DNA of 35,240 nucleotides, from assembly GCA_016209495.1 (NCBI GenBank), contig JACQVX010000242.1, positions 1 through 35,240 of the forward strand, written 5' to 3'. Below the pieces are notes generated by a model. That model did not search any database, had not been told where the DNA came from, and saw only the letters and a list, made by a program, of their open reading frames with translations. The stretch is from Planctomycetota bacterium (GTDB taxonomy: Bacteria; Planctomycetota; JACQVX01). The position numbers and the translations under genes were made by a program. Below, one piece after another: positions 30,194-35,240 of this stretch. Numbering within the stretch: position 1 is the first letter of the stretch; the number at the start of each line of letters is the position of its first letter.

Positions 30194-31465
30194 ATGATGA
30201 AACCCGGACCGGACATCGGACGCCACCTCACCCGCGCCTGGGAGGTCTACAGCAAGGACTTCGGACCCTACGTCCTGGCCCAGCTGGTAATACCCCTCAT
30301 CATCCTGGGCCTGATGGTCTTCACCCTGGGCATCGGCGCCCTCATCATGGGACCTGCCCTGGCCATCGCCCAGATCCTGATGTTCAACCGGGCCCTTCGC
30401 GGGGAGACGGTGCGGGTGGGGACCATCTTCGACGTGGCCCGGGGGCGTTACCTCCACGCCCTAGTGGGGGTGATCCTCCTCGGCCTCATGGCCTACGGGG
30501 TCCTCTTCATCGGCCTTGCCCCGGGCGGGGCCTTCTTCGGCCTCGCCGTGGCCATCGACGACCGCACCGCCTCGCCCATCCTCGCGGTGTTCGCCGTCCT
30601 CTTCATGGTCGCGGGCCTGTGCTGGGCCTACTGCCGGATCCTGCGCTGGATGTTCTGCCTGCCCATCATGGTGGACACGGGCCGTTCCTTCGGCGAAAGC
30701 CGGCACATGAGCATCCGGTGGGTCCGCGACCACGGCGGGGTCCTCTGGCACTTCCTCTTCTTCCTGGTGGCGCAGATCATCGGCAGCATCGGGAGCATGG
30801 CCTGCTACGTGGGCGCCCTCTTCACCCTGCCCATCCAGTCCGCCATGTTCGCCTCGCTCTATCAGGAATACCTGGACGCGGAGGCAGGGACCCTGCCCGC
30901 CACCGTGCCGGTCCCGGGCCCAGCCCCTGCCCAGGCCGCGGCCGCCCCCGCCGCCGTCCGGGTCCAGCCCGTGGCCCCGCCCCCCGCGCGAGCCACGTCC
31001 CCGGCCTCGGCCGCCGCGCAGGCCGTGCCCCAGACCCATGCCCCCTCGCCGTCCGGGCTCTCCCCCGCGGAGGTCCTGCGCCTCCTGGAGGAATACCCCC
31101 GCGGCTACGTCTGGCGTTACCCGGAGGCCGAACGGGCGGCCAGGATGTTCAACACGACGAGCACCTTCGCGCGGGAGTCCCTGAGCGAGGTCCTGGTGGT
31201 GGAGGCCGGCGGGGAGGCCTCGTCCATGGTGGCGGTCCTCCTCTCCGCCGAACCCAACCGCACGCGCCTCAACGGCCAGGCCATCGAGCGCGTCCTCGTG
31301 CCCAGGCTTCCCTTGACCCTCTCGGCCACGCCGGAGGAAGGCCTCGCCGCGGCGCGCGCCCTGGCCGATGCCCTCCGCTCCGGGACCCTGAGGGTCTCCC
31401 GTGCCGGCCGCATCCCGGTCCAGGACGAACGGCCCGCCGCGGCCCTGAGGGGTACTACTGCTTGA
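30194..31465 (+). CDS. Polytopic membrane protein with soluble C-terminal domain, function unknown
   Basis: The protein has 423 residues from ATG 30194, chosen because AAGGGAG lies 9 nt upstream. An ATG 36 bp earlier is in frame but lacks a ribosome-binding site. Residues 1-228 hold five or six hydrophobic segments (about 26-45, 47-64, 88-108, 110-121, 127-147, 183-215) with short charged loops. A Pro/Ala-rich linker follows at 232-288. The C-terminal domain (289-405) begins SPAEVLRLLEEYP and looks soluble, alternating helix and strand. The layout suggests a membrane anchor tethering a cytoplasmic domain. I recognise no catalytic motif and cannot name a family; the N-terminal half resembles uncharacterised bacterial multi-pass proteins. 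Its TGA overlaps the TTG of the zinc dehydrogenase, so it is the first gene of the coupled operon. Confidence 0.85.
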   Translation: MMKPGPDIGRHLTRAWEVYSKDFGPYVLAQLVIPLIILGLMVFTLGIGALIMGPALAIAQILMFNRALRGETVRVGTIFDVARGRYLHALVGVILLGLMAYGVLFIGLAPGGAFFGLAVAIDDRTASPILAVFAVLFMVAGLCWAYCRILRWMFCLPIMVDTGRSFGESRHMSIRWVRDHGGVLWHFLFFLVAQIIGSIGSMACYVGALFTLPIQSAMFASLYQEYLDAEAGTLPATVPVPGPAPAQAAAAPAAVRVQPVAPPPARATSPASAAAQAVPQTHAPSPSGLSPAEVLRLLEEYPRGYVWRYPEAERAARMFNTTSTFARESLSEVLVVEAGGEASSMVAVLLSAEPNRTRLNGQAIERVLVPRLPLTLSATPEEGLAAARALADALRSGTLRVSRAGRIPVQDERPAAALRGTTA

Positions 31466-32505
31466 GGGCAGTCGTCGTCCGCGCGCACGGGGACGTGGAT
31501 CGCCTCGTCTTCGAGGAACGGCCTGTACCCGAGCCCGGCCCCCACCAGGTCCTCGTCCGGGTCGCGGCCGCAGCCCTCAACCACCTGGATATCTGGGTGC
31601 GGCGCGGGATCCCGGGCCACCCCTTCCCCCTGCCCCTGGTGCCGGGTTCGGACTTCGCGGGGGTCGTGGAGCGGGTGGGCGACGGGGTGCAGGGCCTCCG
31701 GCCGGGGGACCGGGTAGCCGGCAACCCGGGCCACTCCTGCGGCGCGTGCGAGGCCTGCCTCTCCGGGCGGGACCCCTTCTGCCGGGACTACGGCATCCTG
31801 GGCGAGGACCGGGACGGGGCCTGCGCCGACTACGTGGCCGTGGGGGCAGCCAACCTCAACTCGGTCCCGCCCGGGATGTCGCTCACCGAGGCGGCCGCCG
31901 TCCCACTGGTCTTCCTCACGGCCTGGTCCATGGTGGTGCGCCGCGCCCGGGTGCGGCCGGGGGAGACCGTCCTGGTGCTGGCCGCGGGTAGCGGGGTGGG
32001 CCACGCGGCGGTGCAGATAGCAAGGCTCTGGGGCGCCCGGGTCCTCGCCACCGTCGGGGGCGCGGCCAAGGCGGAGCGTGCCCGGGCCCTGGGGGCCGAC
32101 GAGGTCATCGACCACACCCGGGACGACGTCCTGGAACGGGTGAAGGGGCTGACGGGGCGCCGAGGGGTCGATGTGGTCGTGGAACACGTCGGGGCCGCCA
32201 CCTGGGAGACGAGCCTGCGCTGCCTGGCCCGGGGCGGGAGGCTCGTGACCTGCGGGGCCACCAGCGGCTACGAGGCGTCGACCGACCTCCGGCTCGTGTT
32301 CTTCAAGGGTCTCTCCATCCTCGGCTCCACCATGGGAGCCAAGGGCGACCTCCACGAGATCTGGCGCCACGTGGCGGCCGGGAGGCTGAGGCCGGTGGTG
32401 GACCGGGTCTATCCCCTCGATGCCATCCGGGAGGCCCACCGGCACCTGGAGGCCCGCGAGCACTTCGGCAAGGTGGTCCTGGACATGGGGGGGCGCTCCT
32501 CGTGA
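31462..32505 (+). CDS. Medium-chain zinc-binding dehydrogenase (quinone-oxidoreductase-like), TTG start
   Basis: The 347-residue MDR-superfamily oxidoreductase starts at TTG 31462, overlapping the upstream TGA as TTGA, with GAGGGG (31447-31452) 9 nt before it. This start gives the typical MRAVVVRAHG N-terminus and family length; the frame is open further upstream, but that part is a shadow of the membrane-protein gene. The structural zinc site is complete: GHSCGACEACLSGRDPFC with Cys93, 96, 99 and 107. The catalytic-zinc ligands are absent: NHLD (40-43) and GSD (62-64) stand where classical alcohol dehydrogenases have the Cys and GHE. The Rossmann motif AGSGVGHA (175-182) binds NAD(P)H. The stretch VVEHVGAATWE is characteristic of the Zn_ADH_like1 subgroup as I remember it. 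Likely an NAD(P)H-dependent reductase of an enone, enoyl or quinone substrate; the substrate is inferred from neighbours only. Confidence 0.92.
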   Translation: MRAVVVRAHGDVDRLVFEERPVPEPGPHQVLVRVAAAALNHLDIWVRRGIPGHPFPLPLVPGSDFAGVVERVGDGVQGLRPGDRVAGNPGHSCGACEACLSGRDPFCRDYGILGEDRDGACADYVAVGAANLNSVPPGMSLTEAAAVPLVFLTAWSMVVRRARVRPGETVLVLAAGSGVGHAAVQIARLWGARVLATVGGAAKAERARALGADEVIDHTRDDVLERVKGLTGRRGVDVVVEHVGAATWETSLRCLARGGRLVTCGATSGYEASTDLRLVFFKGLSILGSTMGAKGDLHEIWRHVAAGRLRPVVDRVYPLDAIREAHRHLEAREHFGKVVLDMGGRSS

Positions 32506-33260
32506 CCACGGTGCGCGTGGAGGTGGCGGAAGGCATCGCCCTGGTCACCCTCGACCGCCCGGAGGTCCGCAACGCCATCAGTGCCGAGGTGGTCTCCGAG
32601 CTGCACGCGGCCCTGGACGACCTGGGGTCGCGAGAGGACCTCCGGGCCGTCATCCTCACGGGCGCGGGGGGGAAGGCCTTCGCCGCCGGGGCGGACATCG
32701 CGGAGCTGGTCCTCCGGCGGCGCGACGACGCCTTCCGGGCCATCAACGCGGGGCTCTTCCGGAGGGTGGAGTCCTTCCCCCGGCCCACCATCGCCGCGGT
32801 GCGTGGCTGGGCCCTGGGGGCGGGCTGCGAGCTGGCCCTCGCCTGCGACCTCCGGGTCTGCGGGGAGTCGGCGCGCTTCGGGCAGCCCGAGGTGGGTCTG
32901 GGGATCATCCCCGGCGCCGGGGGCTGCTACCGGCTCCCGCGCCTGGTGGGCGTGGGCATCGCCAAGGAGCTGATCTATACCGGCCGCATCATCGATGCGG
33001 CGGAGGCCCTGCGCATCGGCCTGGTCAACCGGGTGGTGGCCGACGGGGAGCTGGAGGAGACGGCCCGGGCCCTGGCCGCCGAGATCGCCCGCAACGACCC
33101 CCTGGCGGTGCGCCTGGCCAAATCCGTGATGGACGCGGCCTTCACGGGCGCGGAGCCCTACGGCCTGGAGCTGGCTGCCCAGGCCTCCTGCTTCGAGTCG
33201 CCGGCCAAGGAGGAGCGGATGCGCTCCTTCCTGGCGCGACGCAAGAAGGATGACCGGTGA
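32502..33260 (+). CDS. Enoyl-CoA hydratase/isomerase (crotonase family)
   Basis: This 252-residue cytoplasmic crotonase is the usual size for a single-domain enoyl-CoA hydratase, which adds water to a trans-2-enoyl-CoA to give the 3-hydroxyacyl-CoA. The CoA and oxyanion segment is KAFAAGADIAEL (58-69), and the second oxyanion Gly lies in GWALGAGCEL. Both catalytic acids are present: Glu110 in GCELALACD and Glu130 in FGQPEVGLG. True hydratase activity is therefore likely, rather than an isomerase or dehalogenase variant. GTG at 32502 overlaps the upstream stop (GTGA), with a G-run at 32487-32493 as a weak ribosome-binding site. The following gene encodes the next enzyme of beta-oxidation, which supports the assignment. 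Chain-length preference cannot be read from the sequence. Confidence 0.93.
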   Translation: MTTVRVEVAEGIALVTLDRPEVRNAISAEVVSELHAALDDLGSREDLRAVILTGAGGKAFAAGADIAELVLRRRDDAFRAINAGLFRRVESFPRPTIAAVRGWALGAGCELALACDLRVCGESARFGQPEVGLGIIPGAGGCYRLPRLVGVGIAKELIYTGRIIDAAEALRIGLVNRVVADGELEETARALAAEIARNDPLAVRLAKSVMDAAFTGAEPYGLELAAQASCFESPAKEERMRSFLARRKKDDR

Positions 33261-34123
33261 GCCCCTGGGCGCCGAGGCGCGTCGTCGTGGTGGGCGCCGG
33301 GACCATGGGCCACGGCATCGCCCAGGTGGCGGCCATGGCGGGCTGGGAGACGGCCCTCTACGACCTGACGCCGGACCTGGTGGATCGAGGCCTGGGCCGC
33401 ATCCGGACGAACCTCCAGAGGGGGGTGGAGCGGGGCAAGGTGGGGGCGCCGGCGGCGGAGGCGGCCCTGGCGCGGCTCCGCGGTTCCACGGACCTGGAGG
33501 GCGCAGCGGCCGGCGCCGACCTGGCCGTGGAGGCGGTCCCGGAGGACCTGGAGCTGAAGCGGCGGGTCTTCGCGCGCCTGGGCGCCTCCTGCCCCGCCCA
33601 CGCCCTGCTCGCCACCAACACCTCCTCCCTCCCCGTGGGGCGCATCGCCGAGGGCTGCCCCAGGCCCGAACGTGTCTGCGGCATGCACTTCTTCAACCCG
33701 GTCCACATCCTCCCCCTCTGCGAGGTGGTGCGGGCCTCCACCACTACCGACTCCACCGTGGAGCGGGCCGTGGCGGCCGCACGGGCCATGGGCAAGACGC
33801 CCATCGTGGTGCGGGACGCCCCGGGCTTCGCCTCCAGCCGCCTGGGGGTGGCGCTGGGCCTGGAGGCCATCCGCATGGTGGAGGAGGGCGTGGCCTCGAA
33901 CGAGGACATCGACAGCGCCATGACCCTGGGCTACAACCACCCCATGGGTCCGCTGCGCCTCACCGACCTGGTGGGCCTGGACGTCCGGCTGGCCATCGCG
34001 GAGCACCTCGCCCGCGAGCTGGACCCGGTGCGCTTCCAGCCCCCTGCGCTCCTGCGGCGGATGGTAGAGGAGGGCCGGCTGGGGAAGAAGACCGGCCAGG
34101 GCTTCTACCGCTGGGAGGAGTGA
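33257..34123 (+). CDS. 3-hydroxyacyl-CoA (3-hydroxybutyryl-CoA) dehydrogenase
   Basis: The 288-residue protein interconverts 3-hydroxyacyl-CoA and 3-ketoacyl-CoA with NAD(H), acting on the product of the hydratase encoded just upstream. The Rossmann loop GAGTMGHG lies at 13-20. NTSSLPV (121-127) supplies the active-site Ser, GMHFFNPVH the catalytic His144, and LCEVV the Glu156 partner. In the helix after DAPGF the usual N-R-L is S-R-L, so the classical active-site Asn is replaced; I recall this in a subgroup of high-GC bacterial homologues. The C-terminal domain is complete, ending GKKTGQGFYRW. The start is GTG 33257, overlapping the upstream TGA, with AAGGA 6 nt before it. Homologues are called hbd, mmgB or paaH; I assign no symbol. 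Confidence 0.94.
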   Translation: MSPWAPRRVVVVGAGTMGHGIAQVAAMAGWETALYDLTPDLVDRGLGRIRTNLQRGVERGKVGAPAAEAALARLRGSTDLEGAAAGADLAVEAVPEDLELKRRVFARLGASCPAHALLATNTSSLPVGRIAEGCPRPERVCGMHFFNPVHILPLCEVVRASTTTDSTVERAVAAARAMGKTPIVVRDAPGFASSRLGVALGLEAIRMVEEGVASNEDIDSAMTLGYNHPMGPLRLTDLVGLDVRLAIAEHLARELDPVRFQPPALLRRMVEEGRLGKKTGQGFYRWEE

Positions 34124-34132
34124 GAGGGCGGG

Positions 34133-34846
34133 ATGGGCCCCGTCGCCAACGCCCTGGTGACCGGGGGCGCACGCCGGGTCGGGGCGGCCATCGCCAGGGA
34201 GCTGGCGGCGCGAGGGGCCCGCCTGGCGATCCACTACCACCGGAGCGAGCCCGCGGCCCGCGCCCTGGCGGCGGAGCTGGGCGGCGTGGCGGTGTGCGCG
34301 GATCAGACCGATGCGGCCCAGGTGGAGCGGGCCCTGGGGGAGGCCTGGGACGCCCTGGGCAGCCTGGACCTGGTGGTGGCGAACGCCGCCACGTTCCGCC
34401 GCACGCCCCTCGATGGGCTGAGCGAGGCCGACTTCGACGAGCAGGTGGGGGTGAACCTCAAGGGACCCTTCCTCTGGTGCCTCGCCGCGGGCCGGCGCAT
34501 GAAAGCCAGGGGGGCGGGCTGCCTGGTGAACGTGTCCTGCGCGAGCACCCGCCGCCCCTGGGCCGACCACGTCCCCTACGCCGCCGCCAAGGCGGGGGTG
34601 GAGGGCATGACCCTGGCATTGGCCCGGGCCCTGGCCCCCGCCGTCCGCGTGAACGCGGTGGCCCCGGGCCCCGTCCTCCTGCCCGAGGGCTCCGACGGGG
34701 CCCAGGCCGCCCGGGCGGCCGCCGCCACGCTCCTGGGGCGCGTGGGCCGCCCCGAGGACGTGGCCCGCGCCGTGGCCTTCCTGGCCGAGAGCCCCTACAT
34801 CACGGGCCAGGTCCTGGCGGTGGACGGCGGGATGGGGATCCGCTAG
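34133..34846 (+). CDS. SDR-family oxidoreductase, pteridine reductase/FolM-like
   Basis: The protein has 237 residues, the standard size for a classical short-chain dehydrogenase. TGGARRVG (10-17) is the cofactor loop. The Arg-Arg there and HYHRSEP (35-41) suggest NADP(H) and resemble pteridine reductase/FolM-type SDRs, as do TFRRTPL, VAPGPVLLPEG and the TGQVLAVDGG C-terminus. The strand-4 motif is NAA (84-86) rather than NAG. Catalytic Tyr149 and Lys153 are present in YAAAK, with Ser135 or Ser138 nearby. It may reduce dihydropterin-like compounds or, given its neighbours, act as a 3-oxoacyl reductase; pteridine reductase-like is preferred on sequence. It follows the previous gene by 9 bp, with GAGAGGG 4 nt before the ATG, and ends the operon visible here. 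Confidence 0.88.
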   Translation: MGPVANALVTGGARRVGAAIARELAARGARLAIHYHRSEPAARALAAELGGVAVCADQTDAAQVERALGEAWDALGSLDLVVANAATFRRTPLDGLSEADFDEQVGVNLKGPFLWCLAAGRRMKARGAGCLVNVSCASTRRPWADHVPYAAAKAGVEGMTLALARALAPAVRVNAVAPGPVLLPEGSDGAQAARAAAATLLGRVGRPEDVARAVAFLAESPYITGQVLAVDGGMGIR

Positions 34847-34849
34847 GAT
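34821..34849 (+). promoter_or_regulatory. Possible promoter inside the end of the SDR gene, leaderless start
   Basis: TGGACG (34821-34826), a 17-bp spacer and TAGGAT (34844-34849) form a weak sigma70-like pair. The -10 hexamer ends 8 bp before ATG 34858, so transcription would begin at or next to the start codon. No ribosome-binding sequence precedes that ATG. The same TAGGAT hexamer occurs in the candidate promoter at 28523. The score is low and most of it lies in coding sequence. Confidence 0.25.
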
Positions 34850-34857
34850 CGCCGCCC

Positions 34858-35240
34858 ATGCTGCACGCCCTGCTCCTGGCGGCCCTCACGCTCCAGAACG
34901 GCGCCCCCGTGAACCTCGCCGTCCGCTCGGACGCTTCGATACGGGTGATCTGGCTCAACTACGCTGGCGCAGGCGAGTCCCGACTGGCGGCCGGGGAGTC
35001 GGTGGAGGTCGCCGATGCCGCCGAGGGCTGGACCCTGCGCTGGGTGGGGGATGCCGAGGGGATGGCCCTCGACGGGGTCGAGGCGCTCGCCCTCGCCCTG
35101 GCCCGCACGGACGACGGCCGCGACGCCCTGGAAGCCACCATGCCCAGGGCCGGAGACACCACGGAGGACCCGCCCTCCACGCGTCTCCACGTCTTCCCCT
35201 ATCGCTTCGTCCCGGCCGGCGGCGTCCCGGAAGGGCCGGA
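34858..35240 (+). CDS. Hypothetical protein with possible VHL-beta-like domain, 3' end beyond window
   Basis: An open frame of 127 codons from ATG 34858 continues past the right edge. The first 12 residues (MLHALLLAALTL) are hydrophobic and could be a short signal peptide, though they lack a charged n-region. Residues 18-70 contain VNLAVRSDASIRV, WLNYAG (32-37) and LAAGES (43-48). That order (Asn/Arg/Ser turn, strand, W-[IL]-[DN]-Y-x-G, L-x-x-G-E) resembles the beta domain of von Hippel-Lindau proteins, which also occurs in bacterial secreted proteins of unknown role. The resemblance is from memory and not tested. There is no ribosome-binding site, and a -10-like TAGGAT lies 8 bp upstream. 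The gene lies 11 bp after the SDR gene and may be a separate transcription unit. Confidence 0.65.
   Translation, partial: MLHALLLAALTLQNGAPVNLAVRSDASIRVIWLNYAGAGESRLAAGESVEVADAAEGWTLRWVGDAEGMALDGVEALALALARTDDGRDALEATMPRAGDTTEDPPSTRLHVFPYRFVPAGGVPEGP

Noticed and set aside
30102-30197. Short plus-strand frame from GTG 30102 (31 codons) whose TGA overlaps ATG 30194
   Set aside because: No ribosome-binding site, no recognised family and too short to judge. The ATGA overlap with the next gene is suggestive but not enough.
30619-31461. N-terminal extension of the zinc dehydrogenase
   Set aside because: The extra 281 codons overlap the membrane-protein gene in another frame and give Pro/Arg/His-rich sequence. 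The family length and the MRAVVV start fit TTG 31462.
29144-34570. Minus-strand frames opposite the metabolic genes (for example 29144-30457, 31117-32463, 33158-34570)
   Set aside because: All lie antisense to genes with intact catalytic motifs on the plus strand and show shadow-type composition.

Overview
The window comes from a very GC-rich bacterium (nearly all third codon positions are G or C). A lipoprotein signal with a clear lipobox, dense start/stop overlaps and GTG/TTG starts fit a high-GC Gram-negative lineage such as Myxococcota, Acidobacteriota, Gemmatimonadota or Methylomirabilota/Rokubacteria. The sequence alone does not decide between these.

Region 1 (1-28220, minus strand) is one gigantic gene, cut off by the left edge. 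It starts near 28220 with a lipoprotein signal peptide (Cys at codon 22) and a Gly-rich tether. It then runs without a stop for about 9,400 codons as some 80 tandem copies of a ~117-residue beta-sandwich/Ig-like unit (DNA period ~352 bp). Each unit is punctuated by a TWTVQ-type linker and a D-D-A-N-S-G-x-D motif. It looks like a membrane-anchored, acidic, filament-like surface or periplasmic protein. The long open frames on the plus strand across this region are antisense shadows: they share codon boundaries with the real gene and stay open because TTA, CTA and TCA codons are almost never used.

Region 2 (28221-28579) is the divergent intergenic region. It holds an AT-rich island (28391-28440) and a sigma70-like promoter (28501-28528) for the rightward genes.

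Region 3 (28580-34846, plus strand) holds an NAD(P)-dependent aldehyde dehydrogenase, a 138-bp gap with a small hairpin, and then a tightly coupled operon. The operon encodes a polytopic membrane protein with a soluble C-terminal domain, a medium-chain zinc-binding dehydrogenase (true start TTG at 31462), a crotonase-family enoyl-CoA hydratase, a 3-hydroxyacyl-CoA dehydrogenase and a pteridine-reductase-like SDR. The first three junctions are 4-bp start/stop overlaps, so the proteins are probably made together. The hydratase and hydroxyacyl-CoA dehydrogenase catalyse consecutive beta-oxidation-type steps, and the zinc dehydrogenase may act on a related enone, enoyl or alcohol substrate. No thiolase is present.

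Region 4 (34858-35240) is the start of an unrecognised small protein with a VHL-beta-domain-like stretch, truncated by the right edge and possibly translated from a leaderless mRNA.
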